Virus record (IMG/VR): IMGVR_UViG_3300011114_000563
Coordinates: 1-25,864 of that record
DNA from: a virus
Reading direction: 5' to 3' (one strand)
DNA length: 25,864 nt
Program-made: the position numbers and the translations under genes
Shown here: piece after piece, positions 1-7,796 of the stretch
Numbering within the stretch: position 1 is the first letter of the stretch
Layout: each line of letters begins with the position of its first letter
The notes under the pieces: model-generated
Seen by the model: only the letters and a program-made list of their open reading frames with translations
Told to the model about the DNA's origin: nothing
Database searches by the model: none

Positions 1-184
1 CGACCCGGCGCGCAGGGACCGCTCAGCACATCAAACTCCAACTGCAAATACCAGCCGCTGCCGGACTTGGTGTCGCGGCGCTGGACTTGATGATCTGCAT
101 GACGTACTCGCCAGCCGGGAGAATCTCCGGAGCAGCGGGTTGAATGTTTTGGAAATCGTTAATGTTCAGGTCAAGCTTAGCCAT
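1..184 (-). CDS. DUF669-like phage recombination-associated protein, 5' part, apparent frameshift
   Basis: The gene starts at 184 (ATG) behind a GGAGAG site and runs off the left edge. Its N-terminus (MAKLDLNINDFQNIQPAAPE, then a PAGEY segment) resembles DUF669 proteins, which sit beside Sak4-type ATPases in many phages and may bind single-stranded DNA. The annotated frame hits a TGA at 23-25, giving only 53 aa. From about position 75 leftward, a second frame reads a sensible continuation (DTKSGSGWYLQLEFDVLSG) to the window edge. Moving between frames requires one missing base around 72-84, so this is either a sequencing or assembly indel or a real lesion. No slippery heptamer is obvious there. 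The next gene upstream ends five bases before this start, so the two are co-transcribed. The DUF669 assignment rests on pattern memory and context. Confidence 0.6.
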
Positions 185-188
185 TTTA

Positions 189-953
189 TTACTCTCCAAC
201 GATGTTGTTCATAGCGGTGCCAAGAGCATCCGCAAACTTAGGATAATCAAGAGGCAGAATGTCAGGCAGCGGCCAACGTGACTTGGCCTGCCAGCCCGGA
301 CGCTCCTGCGTGTACAAAACGCGATTGCCACTACCGACTGCGCGAGTGACTTTTTGGTTGAAGCCAACGTCGCTCTTGACGGTCGAGTACTGCTGATTCG
401 CAAACATCAGGATGTCGCACCACTCGCTGATCAAGCTGGCGCTGCCGTGATGCAGGTCGAGCTGATAGCGGTCATACGGGTCCGCAAGCGGGTCATCGAA
501 CCGCTTCACCTGCGTGTGCGCGAGCAGGACTACCTGCATGCCTTTGTTGTTGCGCAGGTGGTCGAAGCCGTCAAGAATCTGCCGCCAGTACTCGGTCGCA
601 GCCTTGTAGCCACGGCCATAACCGATGGCATCGATGGTCGCCACGTTGTTGTCTTTGGCTACGCGCTTATGCACGAGCTGCTCAGCCCAGTCAGCAGAGT
701 CGAGAACGACCGTGTTGAAGTCATGGTCTTCTGCCGCCAGCGAGCCGATGGCATCCATCATGTCGTCAAACGACTGACACACCGGGAACGCCGTGACGTT
801 GATGGCGTCGAGGCCCTCCTCAGTCTGGATGAACACCGGGTTCGGTGACTGAGCGGCAAATGTGGACTTGCCGATGCCGTGGGTGCCGTACACCACGAGA
901 CGCGGCGGACGAGCAACTCCAGTCTTTCTAAGATTTTTTAATGAAATAGCCAT
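189..953 (-). CDS. Sak4-like AAA family ATPase (RecA-like recombination protein)
   Basis: This 254-aa protein has a clear Walker A loop, GTHGIGKST, at residues 23-31, and a Walker B strand, TVVLD, at residues 81-85. This layout and length match the AAA_24/Sak4 group of phage ATPases, RecA-fold proteins that assist single-strand annealing and homologous recombination during phage replication. It lies between a DUF669-like gene and a small helical protein, an order seen repeatedly with Sak4 in phages and itself evidence for the call. The ATG at 953 is preceded by GGAGC, which overlaps the stop of the upstream gene. No frameshift or missing motif is visible. The family call is strong; the exact biochemical role is inferred. 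Confidence 0.82.
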   Translation of the reverse strand: MAISLKNLRKTGVARPPRLVVYGTHGIGKSTFAAQSPNPVFIQTEEGLDAINVTAFPVCQSFDDMMDAIGSLAAEDHDFNTVVLDSADWAEQLVHKRVAKDNNVATIDAIGYGRGYKAATEYWRQILDGFDHLRNNKGMQVVLLAHTQVKRFDDPLADPYDRYQLDLHHGSASLISEWCDILMFANQQYSTVKSDVGFNQKVTRAVGSGNRVLYTQERPGWQAKSRWPLPDILPLDYPKFADALGTAMNNIVGE

Positions 954-959
954 GTGCTA

Positions 960-1343
960 TTAAGCTCCTTTGATGATTTTTACCGCAGTTTTGGCGGGTT
1001 TGATGCTGAGTGCCTTAGCGAGCAACCGATAGATCTGCGGCTCGTTGTTGGCAAGGTACTTCACACCCGTGTCATCAAGCTCGCGCTTGACCTTCACAGG
1101 CTGAAGGGATTCGGGGATTTTGGCGGCAATCGACTTGTCGTACATATCCCAATCGATACTACGAATAAGCTTGCCGGTGATAGTGACTTTGTATTCGCCA
1201 ACTTCGTGAGTCTGCGCGCCTTCTTCTTTGCTACCAAGAATCGCAATCAGCTCTTCTTCCAGCTCAATGCGGCGCTCGTTGGCCTTCTTCTCAGCTTCAC
1301 GAGCCTCGAAAAGCTCGTTAGCAATTTCAACTTCGTTTCGCAT
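960..1343 (-). CDS. Conserved phage protein upstream of Sak4 (DUF7173-like)
   Basis: This 127-aa protein begins with a charged, probably coiled-coil helix (about residues 5-40, rich in E, K and R). A central SKEEGAQTHEVGEYKVTITG segment follows, and then a C-terminal part with NEPQIYRLLAKAL and a basic end. Proteins of this pattern occur next to Sak4 and DUF669 genes in many phages and have been called DUF7173; that name is from memory. The function is unknown, and a helper role in recombination is inferred from position. The ATG at 1343 follows a GAGG site with an 8-nt spacer. It is the first gene after the promoter at 1387-1415, so it leads the recombination operon. The AAA ATPase begins 6 nt after its stop. 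Confidence 0.7.
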   Translation of the reverse strand: MRNEVEIANELFEAREAEKKANERRIELEEELIAILGSKEEGAQTHEVGEYKVTITGKLIRSIDWDMYDKSIAAKIPESLQPVKVKRELDDTGVKYLANNEPQIYRLLAKALSIKPAKTAVKIIKGA

Positions 1344-1386
1344 ATTTCAATCCTCGTTCAGGGTTTGTGTTTGTCTACGGGAATTG

Positions 1387-1415
1387 AGACTACACCCCCT
1401 TGTGACGGAATGCAA
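1387..1415 (-). promoter_or_regulatory. Sigma70-like promoter of the minus recombination operon
   Basis: On the minus strand, a -35 box TTGCAT (1410-1415) and a -10 box TAGTCT (1387-1392) are separated by exactly 17 nt. The -35 is preceded by CCCC, giving CCCCTTGCAT, a block shared with other promoters in this window. It overlaps the divergent plus-strand promoter at 1400-1428. Confidence 0.6.
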
Positions 1416-1428
1416 GGGGTGGCATGAT
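1400..1428 (+). promoter_or_regulatory. Candidate divergent promoter for the regulator-RusA-primase operon
   Basis: A -35 box TTGTGA (1400-1405), 17-nt spacer and -10 box CATGAT (1423-1428) lie 22 bases before the regulator ATG. Each box matches consensus at four of six positions, so it is weak alone. Its -35 is preceded by CCCC, as at the minus-strand promoters. The arms CCCCTTG (1396-1402) and CAAGGGG (1413-1419) form a 7-bp inverted repeat covering both -35 regions, a natural place for one regulator to control both directions. Confidence 0.45.
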
Positions 1429-1450
1429 GTCACCATTCCTAGGAGGCAAA

Positions 1451-1804
1451 ATGACCCTGAACGAGTGGCTGGAACGAAATTGCTTGACGCACGAAGAGTT
1501 CGCTGATATGTGCGGTTGCACTCGTTCGGCGGTAACCCGGTGGGTCTTGGGTGCTCGACTGCCGCACCCCAAGTGGCTGAAGGTAATCCACCGCAAAACC
1601 AAAGGTCAAGTCACGATGTTCCGTCAGGGGCAGAACGACCGTGAGCGAGCGTACATTTTGCTCTACACACGGGGGTTTACCGTAGAAGCTGCGGCGAAAA
1701 GGCTGCGTATTCACCGCAACACACTTTCCAAGTTTTTCAGAGGGCAGGCTCAGACGCCGCCCGAAATCGTGTCACGTATATACAAATTAGCGGGGTTGGA
1801 ATGA
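1451..1804 (+). CDS. Double helix-turn-helix DNA-binding regulator
   Basis: The start chosen is ATG 1451, five bases after a perfect AGGAGG (1441-1446); an in-frame ATG at 1424 lies upstream of that site and within the -10 region. The 117-aa product contains two candidate helix-turn-helix units. An XRE/Cro-like one spans about residues 14-35 (EEFADMCGCTRSAVTRWVLG). A second spans about 72-95 (FTVEAAAKRLRIHRNTLSKF). No dimerisation or peptidase domain is visible. It is the first gene of the plus operon and overlaps rusA by the four bases ATGA. It is the only clear transcription-factor candidate in the window, so it may act on the shared promoter motifs, starting with the inverted repeat at 1396-1419. 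That link is inference. Confidence 0.75.
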   Translation: MTLNEWLERNCLTHEEFADMCGCTRSAVTRWVLGARLPHPKWLKVIHRKTKGQVTMFRQGQNDRERAYILLYTRGFTVEAAAKRLRIHRNTLSKFFRGQAQTPPEIVSRIYKLAGLE

Positions 1805-2178
1805 TTGATCTCGTCATCTACGGCAAGCCCGTAGGCAAAGCTCGTCCGCGCTTTGGCAGAACCAAGAAAGGTGGCGTTGTTACGTATACGCCGCAAGAAA
1901 CGAAACTCTACGAGCAGGGCGTTCAAACGCTCGCGCAAGTCGCTATGTTTGGAAAGACTATGCTGGAAGGGCCGGTGAAGGTCACGATCAAAGCGTACTT
2001 TCAGCACAGCAAAAAAACAGGATGGCACATCTCGCGTCCGGATCTTGACAACATCGTCAAGGCAATCCTCGACGGCTTGAACGGCACCGTATTCAGCGAC
2101 GACGCTGTGGTGTGTCAACTCGTTGCCTCCAAAGAATACGGCGAAGAACGAGTTGAGGTTCAAGTCGAAAATGTCTGA
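1801..2178 (+). CDS. rusA: RusA-family Holliday junction resolvase
   Basis: This 125-aa protein has the standard RusA length and motifs. The N-terminus has GKPVGKARPRFGR, and the catalytic block RPDLDNIVKAILDGLNG places acidic residues at D81 and D83. It is followed by FSDDAVV with D100 and D101. RusA enzymes cleave four-way junctions formed during phage replication and recombination, which fits a neighbourhood with Sak4 and a primase. The ATG overlaps the regulator stop (ATGA at 1801-1804). Its own stop overlaps the start of the next gene (ATGTCTGA at 2171-2178), so the three genes are translationally coupled. No residue expected for activity appears to be missing. Confidence 0.92.
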   Translation: MIDLVIYGKPVGKARPRFGRTKKGGVVTYTPQETKLYEQGVQTLAQVAMFGKTMLEGPVKVTIKAYFQHSKKTGWHISRPDLDNIVKAILDGLNGTVFSDDAVVCQLVASKEYGEERVEVQVENV

Positions 2179-4429
2179 AAACTTCATGGAACAATATGGT
2201 GCGAAGCTCGTTGACGCGGGCTATCGCATCATTCCCATCATGCCGGGGACCAAGCGCCCCGGTCGCTACGATGGCAACAAGTGGGGCGATCTCGCTCGCT
2301 GGACGGAAATCGACGCGCAACCGTTTCACGTAGACATCTGGTCGAAGTGGCCGGGGTGCGGCGTTGGCATCCTGACGGGCAACGTGGTCGCGGTCGATAT
2401 CGATGTGCTCGACCAACAGGTGGCCGTTGAGGTCGGGAACGTCTTTCAGGAGAAGCTCGGCCAGACGGACCTGATCCGTATCGGTAAGCCTCCGAAAGCC
2501 CTGTACCTGTACCGCACGGCAGAGCCCTTCACAAAGCTTTCCCTGCACCCCATCGAAGTCCTCGGCATCGGGCAGCAGTTTGTTGCTTACGCCATTCACC
2601 CTGAGACGAATGCCCCCTATACGTGGCCGCTCTCAGGGCCGCATGAGATGCCTTTTGAGAGCCTGCCGCTTGTGACCCGTGAGCAGGTGCTGGAGGCTGC
2701 TGAGGCTGCTTATAAGGCATTACCGCCCCAATTGCGTAAACGCACCCTTGCGCCGAAGGGTCAAGTCGTCATCCCCGACAGAGACGCTAAGACCTCTTAC
2801 GATGGACTTGTGGGCACCTACGCTGCCGTCGAGGACGCCCTTCGGTACGTGCCGAATCCAGACCTCTCGTGGGACGACTGGAACCGCATCGGCATGGCCA
2901 TCTACTGCGCGACCGAAGCGAAGGGGTTTCATATCTTCGACCAGTGGTCTCGCGCCTCCGGCAAGTACAACGAGATCGAAACCCGGCAACGCTGGGACCA
3001 CTACGCCAAGTCGCCGCCCACCAAGATTGGTGCCGGGTCGCTTTACTTCCACGCGCAGCAGAACGGCTGGGTACCGCCTCCGTCGCTGAGCCTGAACCCG
3101 CAGAAGGCGCGTGCTATCGAAGTCGATCTCAGCTCGCTGAAGGAAAACAAAAAGTCGTATCCGAAAAGCACTCGCGAGAACTTCCCGCACGATTGGTTCA
3201 AAAGCCCATCGCTTGTGGGGCGCGTGACTCGATGGATTAACGCCACCGCTCAGCAGCCCCAGCCGACCTTCGCGCTGATGAATACGCTCTGCATGTTCGG
3301 CGCTCTCTTCGGGCGTCGGTATGCCATGTCGCAAATCAACACTCGCTGCAATCTGTTTTCGATTGCCGTAGCCAAGCCCGGTGCCGGTAAAGATCACAGC
3401 CGTCAGCGCATCAAGGAGCTGCTCATCAAGACCGGCTTGAATCAAGTCATCTGCGGCGACCGCTTCAGCTCCGGCGTGGCGATCCTTCGCACGCTGTTTG
3501 ATTACCCTTCGCGTATCTCGCACCTTGACGAGATGGGGCTCTACTTGCAAAGCCTGACGGCTCGGAACGCTGCAAGCCACCAGCGCGACATCATCAAGAC
3601 TTTGCTTGAGGTGTACTCCAGCAGCAGCGGTATCTACCACGGGCAGGAATACGCCGACTCTCGCGACCGGCAGCGGTACGACATCAACCAGCCTAACTTC
3701 AACTTCTTTGGCACCACAACGCCGCGCACGCTGATACCGGCGCTCAACCATGACATGGTGGACAACGGTACGCTCTCGCGCATTCTGCTCGTGCCGCCTT
3801 TCGAGGAGTATCCCAACGCGCAGCTCCCAGAGCTTCAGCCGCCGCCAGAAGATATCGTCAAAGACATTCTCGACTCTGTATCGGTCATCCCGCACGGAGC
3901 TGGCAATCTCACCAACATCCCAACGCTGCCTAACTCGGTGGTCGCCCCCGTTATCGTTGACTGGGAAGGCACTGCGTTTGAGATGTACAGCCAGACCAAA
4001 GACTGGCAGCTTCAGCAGTCCCGTGGCGACGATGCGCTCTGGGTGCGGTTCTCCGAGATTGTGCTCAAGATCGCCATGATTGAAGCGATTGCCCGAGACC
4101 CCTGCGCTCCGGTCGTTACCGGCGAAATCTTTCAGATGTCGCATGACCTTGCGAAGTGGTCATTCTGCTATACCGCCGACTTGCTTTACCGCGAGGTGGC
4201 CGAGAACGATATTGAAGCTGCGCACAAGAAGATACTGAATCTGATCCGTAATTCTGGCGCTGAAGGCATGAACGGCACCCAGCTCGCGAAAGCGTGTCAG
4301 GGCATGAAAGCTCGCGACCGAAACGAAATCTTGCAGACCCTCGTGGAGTCGGGCGACATCTTGGAAGAAGTCGTTAAGAACCCCGGCGCTGGGCGCGAGC
4401 GCAGAATCTATCGGGTGCGTTACAGGTAA
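2171..4429 (+). CDS. Primase-polymerase with PriCT-2 and helicase-like ATPase domain
   Basis: The ATG at 2171 is chosen because it overlaps the rusA stop; a longer frame opens at 2123 with TTG but has no ribosome site. The 752-aa protein has three parts. Residues 1 to about 190 form a bifunctional primase/polymerase (Prim-Pol) domain with metal-binding aspartates D76 and D78 (VAVDIDV). A PriCT-2-like segment follows at about 220-300 (SWDDWNRIGMAIY to SLYFHAQQNGW). A P-loop ATPase spans about 340-640, with Walker A KPGAGKD (K407) and Walker B HLDEMG (D453, E454). The last 70 residues look like a winged helix. Such fusions prime and unwind phage DNA. The ATPase part resembles DUF3987-type helicases, but the exact subfamily is not certain. 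Confidence 0.85.
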   Translation: MSENFMEQYGAKLVDAGYRIIPIMPGTKRPGRYDGNKWGDLARWTEIDAQPFHVDIWSKWPGCGVGILTGNVVAVDIDVLDQQVAVEVGNVFQEKLGQTDLIRIGKPPKALYLYRTAEPFTKLSLHPIEVLGIGQQFVAYAIHPETNAPYTWPLSGPHEMPFESLPLVTREQVLEAAEAAYKALPPQLRKRTLAPKGQVVIPDRDAKTSYDGLVGTYAAVEDALRYVPNPDLSWDDWNRIGMAIYCATEAKGFHIFDQWSRASGKYNEIETRQRWDHYAKSPPTKIGAGSLYFHAQQNGWVPPPSLSLNPQKARAIEVDLSSLKENKKSYPKSTRENFPHDWFKSPSLVGRVTRWINATAQQPQPTFALMNTLCMFGALFGRRYAMSQINTRCNLFSIAVAKPGAGKDHSRQRIKELLIKTGLNQVICGDRFSSGVAILRTLFDYPSRISHLDEMGLYLQSLTARNAASHQRDIIKTLLEVYSSSSGIYHGQEYADSRDRQRYDINQPNFNFFGTTTPRTLIPALNHDMVDNGTLSRILLVPPFEEYPNAQLPELQPPPEDIVKDILDSVSVIPHGAGNLTNIPTLPNSVVAPVIVDWEGTAFEMYSQTKDWQLQQSRGDDALWVRFSEIVLKIAMIEAIARDPCAPVVTGEIFQMSHDLAKWSFCYTADLLYREVAENDIEAAHKKILNLIRNSGAEGMNGTQLAKACQGMKARDRNEILQTLVESGDILEEVVKNPGAGRERRIYRVRYR

Positions 4430-4465
4430 AAAAGTCCCCGGAGGAGAAAGCTCTCAACTCCGGGG
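4428..4465 (-). terminator. Rho-independent terminator of the long minus operon
   Basis: CCCCGGAG (4436-4443) pairs perfectly with CTCCGGGG (4458-4465), leaving a 14-nt loop. Read on the minus strand, the stem is followed by a run of six T (A run at 4428-4433). It lies between the convergent Prim-Pol and DUF3310 genes. The T run points to the minus operon as its main user. A second small hairpin (CACCC 4469-4473, GGGTG 4479-4483) sits beside it. Confidence 0.8.
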
Positions 4466-4519
4466 CAACACCCTTATCGGGTGACTCTAGGAGAAACAAC
4501 GAGATAGCACAGCCCGAGA

Positions 4520-4735
4520 TTACCCCCTCGGATCGTTGCCTGCAAGCCACTCCACGTACCACAGTGTTTTACGGGCATCCTGCTCCACGGCGTCCTTATG
4601 CCCGAGCCGCCAGAGGTAGGCAATTGCGGTGCCCTTTAAGAACCCCCGCCACTCCTCCGGGGTCAGGGCTGACCGGATGGCATCAATGCACTCAATCTCA
4701 CCTTTTTTGTAGTGACTTGGATTTACGGGGTCCAT
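4520..4735 (-). CDS. DUF3310 domain protein
   Basis: The 71-aa product reads MDPVNPSHYKKGEIECIDAI and ends in a KTLWYVEWLAG helix. The VNPSHYK start, the central LKGTAIAYLWRLGHKD segment and the D..K..WY pattern identify the DUF3310 family, small phage proteins sometimes annotated as nucleotide-kinase-like, with no proven activity. The ATG at 4735 has an AAAGGAA site upstream. The open frame continues to 4882, but that part overlaps the next gene upstream in another frame and adds nothing to the family match. It is the last gene of the minus operon, 55 bases before the terminator stem, and overlaps its upstream neighbour by 38 nt. Confidence 0.82.
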   Translation of the reverse strand: MDPVNPSHYKKGEIECIDAIRSALTPEEWRGFLKGTAIAYLWRLGHKDAVEQDARKTLWYVEWLAGNDPRG

Positions 4736-4916
4736 TTGTGGTTCCTTTCTTCTTGGCCCTTCGCTTGGCGTGGCTGAGTACTGCCATTCGTTGATAGTGC
4801 TCTTTAGGTCGCCGCTTCTTATCTCCTGAAGCAGCGCTTCCGCCTCGGCTTCCGATAGTCGCCAAGTATTCTCTGATGGCATCTTTGGCTCCGCTCATGT
4901 CTTGCTTCTTAACCAT
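4698..4916 (-). CDS. Small basic protein of unknown function
   Basis: This 72-aa protein is strongly basic in its second half. It contains an IGSRGG turn, followed by KKRRPKEHYQRM and a Lys/Arg-rich C-terminus. Short phage proteins with a GxRGG motif followed by a helical basic tail are common and may bind nucleic acid; no family can be named. The ATG at 4916 follows AAGGGAAG by a few bases; an internal ATG at 4898 is possible. It overlaps the coiled-coil gene upstream by 22 nt and DUF3310 downstream by 38 nt. The competing long frame to 4882 could in principle encode an extended DUF3310 protein instead, but the ribosome site and neighbour spacing favour this reading. Confidence 0.6.
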   Translation of the reverse strand: MVKKQDMSGAKDAIREYLATIGSRGGSAASGDKKRRPKEHYQRMAVLSHAKRRAKKKGTTNGPRKSKSLQKR

Positions 4917-5098
4917 TCTACTTCCCTTTTCAACGTCAAAATTTCTTGTTGTAACGCCGTCGCTTCAGCCCACAATCCAGCTTCGCGCATCTTGGCTAAA
5001 GCCTTTTCTACTTTGTCGGCTTGATTCTGCCCGTAGCCCCACGGCGCTCTTTCAAGTTCGGTTTTCCAAGAGCCGGGTCCGCTAATGTTGTCGATCAT
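4895..5098 (-). CDS. Small coiled-coil protein
   Basis: This 67-aa protein has an aromatic N-terminal part (GPGSWKTELERAPWGYG) and then an uninterrupted helix from about residue 24 to the end. The helix has a heptad-like pattern (KVEKALAKMREAGLW, then LQQEILTLKREVEWL). No known family is recognised. The ATG at 5098 lies inside the end of the glycosyltransferase gene (17-nt overlap) and is preceded by GGAGGGGATGGAG, a good ribosome site. The coupling suggests it is made with the cassette. A structural or adaptor role is only a guess. Confidence 0.6.
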   Translation of the reverse strand: MIDNISGPGSWKTELERAPWGYGQNQADKVEKALAKMREAGLWAEATALQQEILTLKREVEWLRSKT

Positions 5099-6464
5099 GC
5101 TCCATCCCCTCCAGTTCTTTTGTGACGGCTTCGACTACGTTGTCCCACGGCGCAATCATATTGTCGCGTGAGAAAATCTTAATGCTCGGATACCACGCGC
5201 TCATGTCGCCATCCTTGTTGCCCCAATACCAGAGCTTGTTGGCATCCATCAGTAGCACCTTACAACCCAAGGCCCCGGCCAGATGCACGGTCGAGCTACT
5301 CACGGCAACGATGACATCGCAGAGCGAGCAAAGCGCAGCGAGTCCCTCAAAGTCTTTCACCAAGTCCACGCCCGTCGTCACGATGTTCGTACCATGCGCT
5401 CGGTTGAATTCCTCCACGGCATCTCGGCTGCTGCCATATTGCAGGTTCAAAATCTGATACTCATCCTTCAAGAAAGGCAGCATCTCTTGCAGCTTGACCG
5501 ACTTATGCGGCCCGATCTTGATGGCGCTCGACGCCCATGAGATGCCGACCGTTAACTTGTCCTTGGTGAACCCGGTCTCTGCGCGGTACTTCTCCACGAG
5601 CTCCGGGTCTGCCTTTAGATACTTGCGGGCAACGTGTACGTGAATGTCCTTCAGCTCGTGGATAAAGCACCGGCCCACGCTCGCAAACGGAATGTGCGAG
5701 TCATGCAGATCAGACGGGACTTTCTCGAGATGCGAGATAAACGTGACCTCTGGCATCGACCGGTTAAAGATCGTCACCAATCGTGGGTCTACCATGGCAG
5801 TTACGCGGTCGGCGTTCTTGCGAATTGCCGGGAGCATGGAAGCGTAAATAATCTGATCGCCAATCCCCTGCTCGCCCCATACCAGCACAGACTTCTGCTC
5901 GGCCCCTAGATTCCATTGCGGCTTGTTACTTTGTAGCGGCCTGCTCTTAAACCGCTCGCTATTCCACCGCCTTTCATATAGGGGCCAGCCCGTCTTAAAA
6001 TCATTTCGTTGCAAGGCAAGCAGCCCCAGAATCCAATTTGAATTCGCGTTACTCGGGTCAATTTCATTCGCCTTCTCAAAGTCCTTCTGCGCGGCATCCC
6101 AACGGCGCATCTCCCAATTGCATGCACCACGCTGAACAAGTGCATGGCCGTACTTGGGATTGATCTCTAGCGCCTTCGTAAAGTCCTCAATCGCAGAGTC
6201 GTACTTTTGCAGTTCGCCCTTCACAATGCCCCGGTTTACAAAGTCATCGGCATCTAATTTGCCCCGGCGTTCTGCGGCATCGTAATACCGCTCGGCCTCG
6301 ACAAAGTTGCGCTCAATCTGCAAAAGCCGCGCTTTAGCCCGGTAGGGAATAATTTCCTTCGGCGCGAGGGAGATTGCGTAGTTACATAAATCCATCGCCT
6401 CGCCGTACTTCCCGGCTTGAAACGCTGCCTCTAACCTTTTAATAGCTTTTGCGTACTTGCTCAT
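5082..6464 (-). CDS. TPR repeat protein with GT-B-like glycosyltransferase domain
   Basis: The product is 460 aa from ATG 6464, which overlaps the upstream stop as ATGA; an in-frame ATG at 6488 would add 8 residues. The first roughly 170 residues are tetratricopeptide repeats (AIEDFTKALEINPKYGHALV and similar units, at least four). A glycosyltransferase-9/heptosyltransferase-like part follows, with VLVWGEQGIGDQIIYASMLP near its start and VSSSTVHLAGALGCKVLLM near its end. TPR fusions of this type transfer sugars, often to lipopolysaccharide or proteins. It is the largest gene of the minus operon and follows two DxD-type glycosyltransferases, so the three probably act on one glycan. Donor and acceptor cannot be read from the sequence. 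Confidence 0.8.
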   Translation of the reverse strand: MSKYAKAIKRLEAAFQAGKYGEAMDLCNYAISLAPKEIIPYRAKARLLQIERNFVEAERYYDAAERRGKLDADDFVNRGIVKGELQKYDSAIEDFTKALEINPKYGHALVQRGACNWEMRRWDAAQKDFEKANEIDPSNANSNWILGLLALQRNDFKTGWPLYERRWNSERFKSRPLQSNKPQWNLGAEQKSVLVWGEQGIGDQIIYASMLPAIRKNADRVTAMVDPRLVTIFNRSMPEVTFISHLEKVPSDLHDSHIPFASVGRCFIHELKDIHVHVARKYLKADPELVEKYRAETGFTKDKLTVGISWASSAIKIGPHKSVKLQEMLPFLKDEYQILNLQYGSSRDAVEEFNRAHGTNIVTTGVDLVKDFEGLAALCSLCDVIVAVSSSTVHLAGALGCKVLLMDANKLWYWGNKDGDMSAWYPSIKIFSRDNMIAPWDNVVEAVTKELEGMEHDRQH

Positions 6465-7132
6465 ATTGTTGCCGCTACTGCCATCCATTCGCGCCCGTAC
6501 TCCACCTCAGTCCAATCTTTAAACCATGGACCGCCTCGCGTCATGTGTACGCCAATCGGGTTCGGGCATTGATCTCGGGTGTACCAACCTTCTAGATAGT
6601 TATACGCAATCGGCAAGTGTCCGATTACATCGTCGGTCAGCCACTCAAACCTGTGAAGATACGCGGGTGTGGCGACGTTGACCAGTTCTGGCGTGAGCCG
6701 CTTAACTTGTTCATGCTCACAGTTGATGAACATGAAACTCGACCAGTTTTTGCGGGGGTAGTTGTGCTGAGGTTGGTTATTCATTTTGACCGTTTCGGTC
6801 GGCCTGTAATCGTGCGGTACTACCAAGCACGCTTTTGCCCCATGGGCGTAGTCAAGCAAAGTCGCAATGTCCCCCCGGAAAAGAAAATCGCAATCGCAAA
6901 ACAAGGCCCAGCCGGAATACCCCGCGAGATATGGAGTCAGAAACCGCGTGAGGCTGAACTCCGTAGACGCGAGCGCATCGACCGGACGCCAATAAATGCC
7001 CTGTTCGCGCAGCTCGCTCTGCTTTATCGGGACAATCTCTAACGGGATAGATGAGTGCAGTTTGAGCGAGTGAGCGCATACCTGATAGGCAACGTCCTCG
7101 CGGCTATCCCACCCAACAAACACTCTAAGCAT
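6461..7132 (-). CDS. Glycosyltransferase (GT-A fold, DxD motif)
   Basis: This 223-aa protein opens with MLRVFVGWDSREDVAYQVCA, typical of short GT8-like glycosyltransferases of phages and marine bacteria. The metal-binding DxD motif is D80-C81-D82 in ALFCDCDFLF. Downstream, SSFMFINCEH and a C-terminal GVHMTRGGPW segment supply the usual acceptor-side histidine. No signal peptide or membrane segment is present, so it should act in the cytoplasm. The ATG at 7132 overlaps the end of the previous gene by 8 nt and follows GGAGG. The family call is good; the sugar and acceptor are unknown. Confidence 0.8.
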   Translation of the reverse strand: MLRVFVGWDSREDVAYQVCAHSLKLHSSIPLEIVPIKQSELREQGIYWRPVDALASTEFSLTRFLTPYLAGYSGWALFCDCDFLFRGDIATLLDYAHGAKACLVVPHDYRPTETVKMNNQPQHNYPRKNWSSFMFINCEHEQVKRLTPELVNVATPAYLHRFEWLTDDVIGHLPIAYNYLEGWYTRDQCPNPIGVHMTRGGPWFKDWTEVEYGREWMAVAATI

Positions 7133-7796
7133 TTAAGAAAGCCTCCTTACGGGCGGGGCCTTTGTAGTGCAGGATGTACGGCACGTAGCCCTCGGTCATC
7201 CGGTCTGGCAGGCAGGCGTAATCCATCTCGTGTATCTCGCCCACCAGTTCAGGGTAGAGCATGTGTGAGTACACTTTGAGCGCCTCCTGATCGCCATACC
7301 ATTGCTTGAAGTTGGCGTTCATAAAGCCCATCAGGATCGCAAGCCCCTTCCATGCGTGATAGTTCTTCGTGATCGTCGCGCAGCCCAAGTACGGATATAA
7401 CGTGCCCAAGGGGATGCCATGGTATTGCTTGAACACCCCGCCCCGCTGCCCACCGTTGAACCCTACATCACGGTCAAATGAGCGACGGCAGAACACGATC
7501 TCCCGGTCATCCAGAATCGCAGCCGGATTGACGGGCAACATAAAAAGCATATCGGTGTCGATATACATCGCAGGGCGCATAATCTTCGCCTCCGCAAATG
7601 CACGGGTGCGCCAGTACATAATCTGCTTAACGTCGCCTTGGGAAATCTTACGCTCCGAGACGCCGGGCACTTCCGGCGTGGCATCGTCGGTGCACATAAT
7701 GACTTCAGCCTCCGGCATCACGGCCTTCAGCGAAGCCACCATCTTAGTCGGGAACGTAATGTCCTCGCCTACATGAAAGAACACAAACAAACTCAT
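7125..7796 (-). CDS. Second glycosyltransferase-like protein (GT-A fold, DxD motif)
   Basis: This 223-aa protein starts with the strand MSLFVFFHVGEDI. The DxD motif is D80-T81-D82 within AMYIDTDMLF. A glycine- and aromatic-rich middle follows, and the C-terminus LHYKGPARKEAF resembles the H..G.KPW end of GT8 enzymes. It has exactly the length of its downstream neighbour but low apparent sequence identity, so the pair could be old duplicates or a matched two-step system. The start at 7796 overlaps the upstream stop as ATGA with GGAGG in front. It lacks signal or membrane segments. Glycosyltransferase activity is inferred from motif and context. Confidence 0.7.
   Translation of the reverse strand: MSLFVFFHVGEDITFPTKMVASLKAVMPEAEVIMCTDDATPEVPGVSERKISQGDVKQIMYWRTRAFAEAKIMRPAMYIDTDMLFMLPVNPAAILDDREIVFCRRSFDRDVGFNGGQRGGVFKQYHGIPLGTLYPYLGCATITKNYHAWKGLAILMGFMNANFKQWYGDQEALKVYSHMLYPELVGEIHEMDYACLPDRMTEGYVPYILHYKGPARKEAFLNA

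Noticed and set aside
2720-4144. Long minus-strand frame of 474 codons opposite the Prim-Pol gene
   Set aside because: It is antisense to a gene with strong domain motifs, is Arg/Val-rich as expected of a GC-rich shadow, and has no recognisable domain.
4736-4882. N-terminal extension of the DUF3310 frame to ATG 4882
   Set aside because: It overlaps the basic-protein gene. The ATG at 4735 has its own ribosome site and gives the usual family start; still, the extension cannot be fully excluded.
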